DNA of 64,000 bases from contig NW_006497560.1 in assembly GCF_000471905.2 (NCBI RefSeq), forward strand, positions 736,362 through 800,361, read 5' to 3'. Positions 14,301 to 26,300 of this stretch are shown piece after piece. Numbering within the stretch: the stretch's first letter is position 1; each line of letters opens with the position of its first letter. The DNA is from Amborella trichopoda (Eukaryota > Streptophyta > Magnoliopsida > Amborellales > Amborellaceae). A program made the translations under genes and the position numbers. The notes beneath the pieces were generated by a model, which saw nothing but the letters and a program-made list of their open reading frames with translations, was not told where the DNA came from and did no database searches.

Positions 14301-17300
14301 CAGGTTACCTGGGGTGACCCATTGAAGGCCAAACAGCTTGAGAAGAGAGGTCCCAAGTCATTGAGCCACTTCACAGTGGAGGAAAAAATGGGGGATAGTC
14401 TCCTCTTCTTGGACACAGAGGATGCATCGGTTAGGGAAGGCAAATCCCCTTTTTTGGAGTTGGTCCAAGGTAAGGATTCTGCCCTGTAGTAGCACCTATA
14501 TAAATGCTTGGACTTTGTGGGGTATGGGTAGAGACCAGGAGAGATTAATTAAGGGTTTGGGATCTGGGTTGTGGATAGAAGAGCCTTGTAGAAGGAGCCA
14601 CCGAGAATTCACCCGAGGGGGAAGGGGACCAAATCAATGAAAGCAATTTCCTAGAGATTGTAGCATAGAGAGGAGGTTGTTGGCTTCTTGATCGTTAAGA
14701 TCACTTCTAAAGAATGGAGTCTAGACTACGATCACGCCTCGAGCTAATGGGAACAGGGAGGGGTAGGTTTGAGCAAGAGGTGAGGATCCAAATCAGGTAT
14801 CAGTCCAAAATTTAATTCTTAGGCCATTACCCAGGTTGAATCTAGTTATGTTGGTGAAGTCTAATTTAGAGGATGAAATGCTTTCCAAGCACTTGAGGAT
14901 CTGTGCATGGGGGATCGAAGCAGCCAATCGACCCCATTCATTCCATATTTGGCTTGAACAACTTCTTTTCAGAGTAGGGGCGAGGGGAAGAAAATTTCCA
15001 CCACCATTTACCCAAAAGGGCTCGGTTCATGATTCTGAGGTTCTTAATTCCTAGACCCCCGAAAATATTCGAGTTGCAGACTTTATTCAAAGCTACTAGA
15101 TGAATTTTCCTGGTTTCATCTACCCCTGACCAGAGAAATCACGCATGAGTTTTTCCAATTTATGAATAACCAATATGGGGATTTGGAAAAGGGACATGCA
15201 GTAGATAGGAATGCTAGCTATGGTTGTACGAATGAGGGTGATTCTAGCCCCAAACATTATATCAAAGTGTTGTGACAAGAAAGATTTGTTTCCAAACAAG
15301 ATTAATTGAACTACTAGCAATTAGCATATCATCCTCATATACAGGGAGATGAACACAACATAACTTCCATTGACCTTGACATATATGCAATAATCCTCTT
15401 GGTTACCTAATAGGAACATGGTTCATGCAATGATTCTTCTTCAATGCACTCATAATACTCTCCTAGGAAGGTGAAGAAATTGGGTCTTCTTCTAATATGT
15501 TTACTTCTTATGACGAGGTGGTTTGGCATCGTGGATCATACTCATGTCAGTCATCATTTCATAGAAGTCTGCTTGCTCGCGAATGGCATGACCCTTGTGT
15601 TTGGGTTATGGAACCTGTATCCCTTACCATGATGATGTTATCTTATGAAGACAATCTTTATAGTTTTGCATCCAACTTTGTCCTATTTTGGTGCGGTATA
15701 AGGACATGTCCTATTTTGGTGCAGTAGAAGGACATTGGCTTAGCATCCCTACACTTTGAGGTGGTCAATCAATGAAGCACGACCAATGAAAATCTCATGA
15801 GTCAATGGGGCAGCTTTCGAGCGAGTTCAATTAAGAATATAACCGGCCGTTAAAACTGTCTCCCCCCGTAAATCTAGGGGAGCTTAGCATGTCCCATCAT
15901 ACTCCTAACCATTTCCATCAGGGTCCTTTTTCGTCTCTCGACTACCTATTATGTTGAGGAGTGTATGACATAGTATATTAATTTATGATACCATGCTCAG
16001 TACAAAGCTCCTTAAATATCGGTGAGGAATACTTCTGGTTCAGCATCTTGACCTTGACATATATGCAATAATCCTCCTGGTTAGGCTTCCTGATAGGAAC
16101 AAGGTTCATGCATTGATTCTTCTTCAATCCGCTCATAATACTCTCCTAGGAAGGTGAAGAAATCGGGTCTTCTTCTAATACGGTTACTTCTTATGGCAAG
16201 GTTGTTCGGTATCTTGGGTCATACTCATGTCAGTCATAGAAGTCTGCTTGCTTCCAAGTGGCATGGCCCTTTTGTATGGGTTATGGAACCTGTATCCCTT
16301 ACCATGATGAGGTTATTTTATGAAGACAATCGTAATAGTTTTTCATCCAACTTTGTCCGATTTTGATGCGATATCAGGACATCGGTTTAGCATCCCTACA
16401 ATTTCAGGTGGTCAACAGACGAAGCACGGCCAATGAAAATCTCATGAGTCAGTGGGGCAGCTGTCGTGTGATTCCAATTAAGAATATAATTGGTCGTTAA
16501 AACTTCCTTCCCCAGAACTCTAGGGGAGCTTAGCATGTCCCATCATACTCCTTACCATATCCAACAGGATCTTGTTCTATCTCTCGGATGCCCCATTATG
16601 TTGAGTGTATGACGTAATATATTGATGTATGATATCATGCTCAGTACAAAGCTCCTTAAATATATGTGAGGAATACTCACTGCCCCAAGCAGCTTTTTCA
16701 CTCATCAAATAAACATGGCCAAAATGGAAGTGGTCATCTATAAAAGCGATGAAGTACCTCTTGCGGCCTTCAGTGGCCACATTCATAGGTCCAAAAATAT
16801 TACCATGGACAACATCTAAACTATCAGTAGCTCTCTGAGCTTTCGTAATGGATTTCATAGCTTGCTTTCCTTGAATATATGATTCACATACTTTAGTTAA
16901 GTCCCCTTTTAGGTCTTCTAGTTATCATTTGCTCTTTAATCTCTCCGTTCTCTTATAATTTATGTGCCCCAATCTCATGTTCCAGATATATATTTGTTAT
17001 CAACATCATCTTAAGATGAGACATAACAAATAATATTATTTATTTCAACCATAGTTACCGGGATCGCCAATGTACAGGTTCGCTTCTGGCTTGGAATCTC
17101 GATCCCGCCCCCCGAGTGACCGGATCTCGATTTCAGAGGCTGTGTATTTGTATCTCGTACCCGGAGTTATGAGAACTCGTTATTTGGGAACAATTTTGCT
17201 AGAAAGTGTGATCCATATCCCCATCCCCAAGATCATGGCTTCAATATCATTCGGAAGCACTATTCCATTACACCAGGAACCGAGTCTTATACCATGGGAG

Positions 17301-20300
17301 CCAGCTACACCTACAGATTTTATTTTATTCATATACAGTATTCGGTTTTCCTCAAATTTTCTACAACGCACACATTTTGCAACGACACTTGTGTCCAAAG
17401 AAAGGCAACTAGAGTAGGGACAAGATTGGAAGGAGGTTCAAAAGTTAGCCGCATTGCAAATTTATTGTGAAGCGAGGTCAATCTTGCCCAACATTGAGTG
17501 CTAGTTTAGAGAAGGGTATTGTATAATTAAGGTGTAGTGGTGCACTGTATACCATGATAATGTTGTTTACTTAATTTGGTGTGATATCATGCTCCAATGC
17601 ATCACAATAGGGTTTTTCACAGAATTTGGTATGAAATGATGATCCCATCTTGTGGGTTGCCATTTTTTATTTCTTGATGTAATATTTTATTTTATCAATA
17701 CAAAGTTAACCACTTCAAAAAAAAAAAAAAAAAATCATGCTTCAATAAACCCCAATACTGTTGTTTGCTGAATTCGGTATGAAATCATGCTCCAATGACT
17801 TAAAAAATTCAAAGGAAATCTCAATGCCATGATTTTTTATGACATTGATACCTTGGAACTGTGGATTTGGAAAGAGTTAAACATGCTATCTATTGGAACT
17901 CTCTCCTGGTTTACAATATACAGAAATAGTGAACTCTAGAGACCCCGATCATAAGAACGATACAACGCGATCCCTTTTGGTATGGAACCTGCTCCCATCC
18001 TTATAGCAATGCGCTCCCTAGAACTCATGGAACTCGCTGCTGTACGAAGCTTGCTTCGCCACCCTGGGAACTTCGAGCTAGACTCGCTTCGCGTTCCCAG
18101 AACTTCTCACGTTCCTTTTCTCGTTCCCAATAACTATGATTTCAATTGTAAAGAAGCCTTCTACAAGAAGACCATTCCTAACTAATTCCTTACCAATTTA
18201 ACTTCTACTTTATTGCTAGTAAAAATAGTGTGAATATCTTGCCTTAGCTAACCTAGAGACTGAAACCAAACTCTTTCTCGTGTCTGGAGCATAAAGAGTT
18301 TGCTTTAGGACCATGTTCTTTCTATTTTCAAATTGAAGGACATAATTATCTATACCAAGTATTTATGTCTTTTGGTTTCTACCCATAAAGATATATTGGT
18401 CTCCTAGGGCTGCAAGCTTAAAATTTTTGAAACTGTCCTTGTTGTTAGACTCGTGGGCAGTGGACCCCGAGTCGTAACCCCAGGATCCCTCGTTAGTATC
18501 AGCTAGCATGGTCTTAACAACCACGTAAGTATGCTCCCTTTCACCCTTAGAATTCACATTCTTTGGCAAGGTTTCAAAAAATGCTAGGTGGCCCCTAGGC
18601 GGCATGCTTGGCACCCAGCGCCTAGGCGGGCGCCCAGAACCTCGGGCACCCTGTGGTGCAAATTCTTAGATTTTTTTTATATATTTGCTATCCAAATGCA
18701 CATATGCATATATATTTGTGTCAAATTTTGTAATTTATTCCATTTGAAAATATCACAAGTTGCATGTATAACTCTGATATTGCCTAGAGTTATCCCCTTG
18801 GAACTTGGCATACCCCGCACCAGAGCACCTGACTGATGGTGCACTTGATCCTTAGATCCTGTTGAATGCACCAATCTGAATTGGGAGGCACCTTTGGAAC
18901 ACCCTTATCCGAAATCTATGGGCCTGTCAATAAGGGTTTTTTAGACCCTTGTCACCTTGGGGCAATGCCAATGAGGAATCCCCTAGCCTAGTCTAAGGGT
19001 GGGGGTGCCGCCTTCTCTCTTATTGTTTTTTGAGTACGTACCGAGTAGCGTGCCACCTATAGAGAGAGAAATGGAGTGGACAGAGAGGAGAAAGAGAGGG
19101 CTAAAGTGTGTAGAGAATGAGAGGTGTTATCCTCCTTATATAGGTCTCAAGGGCCCTAGTTGTTCCGATTGGATTAGGATTTAACATTATCTATAAAATA
19201 TTGAAGTAATTTTTTGGGTATGGGGGAATAATCTGGGCCATCTATCTTTGAAATTAGCCATCATGATTTAGGGAGAATTTTAGGAACCTTTTCTCCTGAA
19301 TCTTTTGACCCATATCCACTTTTAGACAAGATAGACTTCTATTTTAATTTGGATTCTGATCAAATAGGAGTCCTCATCCAAGTAGGAATCCTAATCCAAA
19401 TAGGACTCCTAATACAATTAGGACTCTTTAAGCAAATAATATTTTATTACAAGTTGTGATGAAACTAGGAGTCCTAGTCCATGTAGAAATCTGAATCCAG
19501 GTACGACTCCTTATACAATTAGGATTTCTTAACCAAATAATATTTTAATACGAGTTCTGATCAAATTAGGAGTCCTAGTTCAAGTAAGAATCATAATCCA
19601 AATAGGGCTCCTCAAATAATAAAATTATATTTTGAATTCAGTTAGGGGTGTCGCTCTTTGTGTGTGGGATGTGTGGCCCTTCTAGGCCCCACTTCCCACC
19701 TTATGTGGCCTACCCACATGTAGGAGTTGGGCCCTTGGCTTCCCCACATGGATTCCACATAAAACTCAGGCCCCTACCAAATTGCAAAATATCAAGTTTG
19801 CCCTTTCTAGGTTTTTCATGATTTTTTTAATAAAAAAACGACAATCATAAATAAAGATCAAAAACAATATTTTTGAGGTTGTTAAAAAAAATTAAAATGC
19901 ACACAAAAATACCTCTAGAAGTGGATTTGTACCAATAGGTAAAAAAATAAGTCACTGTCAGGGCACTCCACCCATGCCAGGATCCATGATCCACAACTCT
20001 CTTCTCAAACCAACCTAACAGGACCCATGACCCATAGTCATGTGTAGGGGCTCATGATTGGTCCGTCAAAGTTAGTCAATAAACAGTAGTACCATGATTT
20101 AAACATGTGGATTATAGGTTTCTCCCAAGGGCAAATAAAATGAACGTATCAATATAGTGCAAGGGGGGACTCTCTCTATGCACTTGTATATGTCCCTATA
20201 TAGGATTGCTTGTATATGATGTGTGGAAGTCTGTTGAGGATTTATAGCTTTCGTTCTTACAAGCCTACAACTGCAGATTGGAGACCACAAAGTTCTCCTT

Positions 20301-23300
20301 ACATGCAAACTATTCTTAGGCATGTCTCAGACCTCAACAAAGGATGACCCTTCATAACCCTTAGAGGTAGTTCCTATTCCCAAAGGAAAGGATTTTGGAC
20401 ATGACTCGGGCACACAGCCGCCTAACCTTGAATCAGTCAACCAGTCATACACTCCCACTGAAGTGTACAATTCACTATATGTACTATACTTACATGCTCT
20501 CATGTGTTTTGAAGGTCACAAACCCCGACACTATATGCCATCCTTGACAGTGGGGGTCTTGGTTTTAATGAAGGGTCTAAGATTCTTATATTCTCCATAG
20601 GTCAATGTTCTGTTCTAGGTTTGTGTCAGAAAATGCTGCTTGATTGGTCAAAGTGGAGTGCTGTTACAATGATTCCTTTTAGGTGGGCGAGAAGGGTCAA
20701 TTGAGTAGTGATGACTTCTTTGTAGCAGATGGTTGAAGACTCTGGTTAGTGCTGATGTTGTCTTATTGGAATGTTTGAAAAAGTGAATAAGAAGGCTGGA
20801 AGTTTATTAAGATTGTGGTTTCTATTGTAGATTGTGGCCAAGGTTTGCTTTCTTCAATAATGGTTAGACAACTTCTGAATGCTTTTGCATCGGGAATGAG
20901 CATCTGGAAAGTGCTTGCGTGCTTTGTCGAGAATCTGTTTATTTAAGCTAACGAGTCATTTGTTTAAACATAATATTATCTGGTTATATTCAATGATGAT
21001 TATATTCCATGATTTCCCTGAAATAGCCCTATGCTTTTGAACTGTAGCTTGTTATCAGAGACATCACAAATTGACTTATGATACTTAATTTCCTTCTTCC
21101 CTCCTATGTCCCCAGGTTATTTTTGAAGGTGTCTATGCTTTGCATCCTGACATCCGCAAATCTCTTGATTTCTGGATTGCTGTTGTAAGTCCATATTTTT
21201 GTTAAACTTTTCTTGAATCACTTTTTCTCCTTTCAGGAGAGGAAGTTGATGACTGGCCTAGTTTATGTGTCCATTAACAGGTTGGGGGTGTGCATTCACA
21301 TCTTATTTCCAGAGTTCATAGGGACAAGAGCAGGGTTGGAAGTCCTATATCACAAAATGAGATTATGACGACTGTCTTCCCAATGTTTCAGCAGCATATT
21401 GAACCCCATCTTGTTCATGCTCATGTTAGTTCTCAAAATGACAAAATTCTTTTAAGCATTTTTTTTGGTGGTGCACGCCTTTAATCAAACTGTATGTTGC
21501 ACTCGATAAGCACTTGCCTTTTATATTGTGGTCTAAAGAGCAATTTATGTCCATTTAGCTGTAGTATTTTACAGTTTCTCGCGTGGCGTATCTGGTAACT
21601 ATGATTTTGGTTGTTCATTCACACATCTACCTCTCCTATGCAGCTTAAAATTCGAAATGATTTTGATCCAGTGTATTCCTCTGAAAGTTCATTGTTTGTC
21701 TTGAAGAGTAATAAGCAGGTATCTACATCTTAATGGAGTGGGTGTGCGTTCTACAGTTGATGGTTACTGAATCATTAATTAATACTTATGCTGCCCTTTG
21801 CTCTATATCAGGTGTCATATCAAGAATTAATGAATGTTCTTGATCCAGAGAAGATAACCAGTTCTGTTCAACATTTTACTGATATTTACTTGAGGCTTCC
21901 TAGGCTGCCTTCAAATGGCCTGCTAGCAGAAAACGAGTGCATAAGAGTCAGAATGTGTGAAGGCAGATTTGCATTGTTGATACGAGAGGTCAGTAGCTGT
22001 TCTTTTTCTCAAGGTGGCTGTTTCACATGATCTTGAACTGATCTTCTTTGTTCTAAACTTATTCATCTTAGCCAATCAGGGAAGGGAACTTTCTTATGCA
22101 ACCTAAAGTTGATTTTGATATTAGTGTTAGCACGGTGGCTGGTCTCCTAAACCTTGGGTACGTTGTACATTCATTGCTAAGAACTATTCCTTTTTATATC
22201 CTATGTTATCCTTTTGCTATTCTATTAATCCGTTGATATTACCAGTTTGATGTTTTAAAATCTGATCTTAATCCATTGATAGTACTGGTTCGATGCTTTA
22301 AAATCTGATTTAAGGTTCCCAAAGTCATCCATTAAGGTCCTGTTTGGGCATTCTAAATTTTTGGAACAGGCCCGTTTTCTTCTATATCTATTAGAAGTAA
22401 AAACAGGGCCTGCTTGATCTGTTCATCAAATCATGGTAACAGATTTTTGTAACCCTTGTTGCTAAAAAAAAAATGTTGGATTTATGTTGACGCTGTGTCT
22501 CTTTATGAGATTTTAACTCTAGTAGTAGTGTGGATCCAAGTATGATCTTTGTGACTCGCTAGTTCTTTGCGTACTGGAAACCCCAGGAATGGTGTCGCAT
22601 ACATATGGTTCAGATTGTTGCCATGAGGATAGAGTGTAATCCCTCAGTTGAGGTCAGCATGTGTGGTCCTATGATTGTGATATAGCTGGGGCATTTGTGG
22701 ACTTCCTTTGGTACTTCTGTGAACTATCTATGGGCTATATGTGGACTTCCTATGGATTTTCTGTGGACTTAATGTAGCCCTTTGCGGGACTTTTCTTGAT
22801 TGGACAAGGGCCAAAATCCTCAACAATTGCCAACCACACAATAGGTACATATGATAGGCACATTTTGGCAGCCGCCCTTTCTGGGTGATCAATTGGATAG
22901 GGAACGTGCATATGTGCTTGAGAAAGGACCCCTGCATCTATGATACCTGTATACTTATCCTTTGGGGTGCATTTGCAATCCACTTATCCTAGAATCTAAT
23001 CATCTATTGATTGACTTTGATGGACCAAGCATGAGCCCCGGCTTAAGATTGTAGGTTATGGGTTATGTTGGGCCAATCTAAACAAATGGTTTAGAAGTCT
23101 TGGGCTAAGCTGAGTGGAGGCCCAATATATTCAAGTTTCAGTTCCTAAAGGTACCTAGTTTCTCTCTGATATTTTTTTGAAAGTCCAAGCCAATTCAAAA
23201 TGATAAAACAAACTTAAAAATGATTTTTGGTAATTTTTTGATTTGTGGAATTTTACTGAAGCTCGGAATGAGCTAGGAAATTTGTTTGAAAATGACATAT

Positions 23301-26300
23301 CAAGAGATTCAGGGCACATGTGACCTAATGATCATGTGAGGCCTAAATGGCCAATGGGCCCCACATGACCTCTAAAAGGCAACATGCAGGTTGAACGCTA
23401 GCTTTACATGTGGCTGACATCATCATGACATCAACACTAGGGGGTGTATACTTAAGGGCCAATTTGGACGCCCACTTACTTGAGATAAGTGGGGTTATTT
23501 TTAAGTGTTCGAATTTTGTCGCATGGTGGATCTTCTAGAAGGGGCCATAGGAGTTGATATTATGATTGATAACCTAGGGCTATTGGCAAATTTAAGAATC
23601 CCACTTGCACGACACTTGTCATACTCTCATTTATGCCATTTGCACCTATCCTCTAAAAGGGGCATAGAATTTGATATTATGATTGATAACCTAAGCTAAT
23701 GGGAAATTAGAAAGTCCACTTGCAGGACGCTTGTCACACTCTCATTCATGCCATGTGCACCCCATGTGCAAGGTAGTTGATTTAGAGAGAGAGCCTTACC
23801 TTGTTGGTGGGCGCTCGACGCTTAGCCCTGGGCGGATGCCTAGGGACTGTGCTTGCCCAAGGGTGAAATTCTCTCCTAATTGTTTTTTTTCTTTTTTTTT
23901 TTTGGGGAGGGGGGGGAGAGGTTTTACGTATCTTATAAACCCCCTTTTTTTACATTTTAGAGTGAAAACAAAAAAAAGAAAAAAACACAAAAATGCTCCC
24001 CTTACATTTTTTATTTCTCGGCTGCCTAGAAATTTGGACCGCCACTGCCTAGGTGCTGGGCAGCCAGGACCTCCTTGGCCACTTGGGTGCCACATGGCAT
24101 ATCTTGGAACATTTTGGATCAAAGCTCCTCTCACCCCATGGATCTCCAAGATCAAGGGTCCAAATTAGTCCTCCAAGGAACCTTCTATATACTCTCCCAC
24201 AAAACCTATAATTAGGGTGTTGTCCTGCCATTTTCTTACTCAACTCAATTGCAAAGTTACTACACCAAATTAGAGAGAGACCCAAAGAGTTGCACATCCC
24301 ACCTAGGGAGAGAGAGAGTAGCTCACAGCTCTAACCATGCCCTATGGCCTTGAGCATGTAGCCCTGCCACATCTTTCTCCTTGGCCTTTTGCCCATACAA
24401 CCTATGGTTCAACCATGGCTCAATTCTTGATTAATGGAGCTCAAATTCATCTTCTATTTTGTTGATTATGACTGATCTTCATCAATTTGTAACAAGACAA
24501 ACCATCTCTCTCTAAGCCATAAGTTCAATTTTATGAGGCATTACCATACCCAATTGTATGGTTATGCGTAGTGCCTAATATAAGCTCAATTTGTCCTAGT
24601 TTTTCCCACGCGCGGCCTACTTCTTCAAAGATTGTTTTATGATTGTTTTGTGATCATAAAATCAGACCCAATGAGTGTGACTAATTGTAGAATGGTTTCC
24701 CTTTTAATTGCTTCCCAAGTTGGAGAATTATAATGATAATTATAAAGACCCGATCATTTGTTCTATCGTTGTGGAGATGCAGTGTGGGGCGTGGTTAAGT
24801 TTCGAGGAGGTGATCCCAAACATTTCTTGTGAGAATTAGCTTTCCCAGGATTCATGTCGGTATTGCACATATTTGTTTACTCCTTGTAAAATGGAAGGTT
24901 GTATTTGAGTCATAATTTGTAATTCCAAAATGTTTGATGCAATTATCAATGAAAAGTGTTGCTAAATTTTCAAATTATTGACTGTATTGTATTTGTACAC
25001 GCTTCACTTGGTCAAATGAATGGAAATGTGTATGAGCTACATTGAGGTGTTTTTTATCCTCTTTTGAGTTGTAAATCAGGTTAGATGGCTTATATATCAT
25101 CAGTCCCTTACTGATGTATTTTTTATTCAAATGTATATATAAGGAGGTGTAAAGAGTCGTTTGTATTGAAATTGGAAAGAGTGTTTAAGGAGGGAATGGT
25201 GCTAAAAACCATGACCGTAGAAGAGCATCTATCTTTCCTTCATTCATACACAAAGTCCTTTTTTTTGTTCAGATTGTTCGGCCATCCAAATCAGGTCTAT
25301 GAAGTTACTCGTGCTTCTTGAATTTCCCAGCTACTACTCATCTTAGTGTAGATTGACCAGATGATGGAGAATGCATTGGGAATTTGAATCAGTGTTTGGA
25401 TGGTTTACATGGCATTCGACTGACATCTTGACCTAATAGACAAACCTGAGGGGTATGGGTCTTAGGGTTGTTAAGTATGGAGCAGTTGGTTCACATGTAG
25501 TGACAGGAAGGAGAATAGAAGGGTTACCCAGTAACTTAATTGGGAGAGTTGCAGGCACTGGCAGATGGGACAAGGAATTCCTTGTGAATATCGCATAACT
25601 CAAGGATCTTTTTATGTTTATCTGGTATTAGGAATTTGGTAGTGGTGAGGGATTGGTTCCCCATGGCAAGGCATTGGTCCCCATGTTGGGTTGTTTTATC
25701 ACATCGGAGTTTCTTCCTTCGTCCATGTGAAGATGGTTTTTGGCTGCAAAGGATGAGCTTTGGACGATTCCATTGTTACATCTAGTGTTATGTATATAAC
25801 TTGGAGGACAAGAAGTTGAATAAGATGTATAGGTAACCTGTACCATATGAATATGTAAATACAATGTTCAAAAAAATGGAGGCAGGCTCCCAGGTACAGG
25901 GACGAGTGGGGACTATTCACATAAGAATTTAATATATAAGTTATAATATAACACTTATAATAATTATTATTTATTAATTAATATCCATAAGATTTGGTTT
26001 TGGATGTCCAATATTCACAAAATATCAATTTCATCCAAAGTTTGACTATTCACAAAATATAAGTCCAAATTGGTAAATGTTCCATCTACAAATATTTAAA
26101 ATTATCAAAAAGGTAAAACAAAACTAATCGGATATCAAAACATCACACATTCTACAAAATAAGAACCAATTATTCATAAAATAATTTTATATAGGATCAA
26201 TTTCATCGTCCATACGAGTTAATAATCAATTAATCACAAAAAAATCCATCTTTCAACTACAAACATGGAAATATATCATAAAAGGAAAAAAAAGTTAAAA

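Larger units (their letters stand above)
10826..15258 (-). mobile_element. 5'-truncated LINE inserted in the copia RT
   Basis: Flanked by a perfect 13-bp repeat ATATCAAAGTGTT (10813-10825 and 15259-15271), which is also the point where the copia RT reading is broken. On the minus strand it starts inside RT (FGARITLIRTTIASIPIYCM), then runs through the zf-RVT-like region and RNase H (DGSSVGNPGPSGIGGI near 13930-13975; HIYREANVEADRLAREGA near 12950-13050). A long 3' tail ends in A-rich sequence beside 10830. RNase H is split by the inverted-repeat element at 13079-13748. Confidence 0.85.
8727..20530 (-). mobile_element. Ty1/copia retrotransposon remnant, split by later insertions
   Basis: Read on the minus strand: 5' LTR (18781-20530), primer-site remnant, protease (18363-18600), integrase (16577-17040), reverse transcriptase (15259-15370 and 10480-10825), RNase H (9991-10480), polypurine tract (9892-9901) and a truncated 3' LTR (8727-9891). 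Gag is not recognisable. Every coding segment has stops or shifts, so the element is dead. It lies antisense to the host gene, inside an intron. Part of its pol is tandemly duplicated. Confidence 0.85.
7643..21115 (+). other. 13.5-kb intron with nested transposons
   Basis: GT-AG, phase 0, between the exon ending in SEDCGV and the one starting VIFEGVYAL. It holds an hAT-type MITE, an antisense copia element, a LINE inside the copia element, two inverted-repeat elements inside the LINE, and an hAT-like element in the copia pol region. Flanking sequences 7643-8246 and 20531-21115 show nothing recognisable. Confidence 0.85.
6005..21718 (+). other. P-loop uridine-kinase/PRK-like module (six exons)
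   Basis: Exons at 6005-6047 and 7215-7372 carry the Walker A loop GGPSGSGKTSM and an ESYYKS stretch at the place of the DxFY motif. Exon 7532-7642 has FDFENCTRSGFRN, like the YDF..R motif. Exon 21116-21184 has the Walker B-like VIFEGVYALHP. Exon 21281-21424 carries VHRDKSRVG, like the phosphate-binding lid. Exon 21644-21718 bridges to the second CYTH half. The key nucleotide-binding residues look intact, but the nucleotide or phosphate acceptor cannot be told from motifs alone. Confidence 0.8.

Noticed and set aside
23731-24168. 145-codon + frame and overlapping minus frame
   Set aside because: It spans two GC-rich MITE ends and a T-rich core. No conserved motif, and it lies inside an intron of a supported gene.
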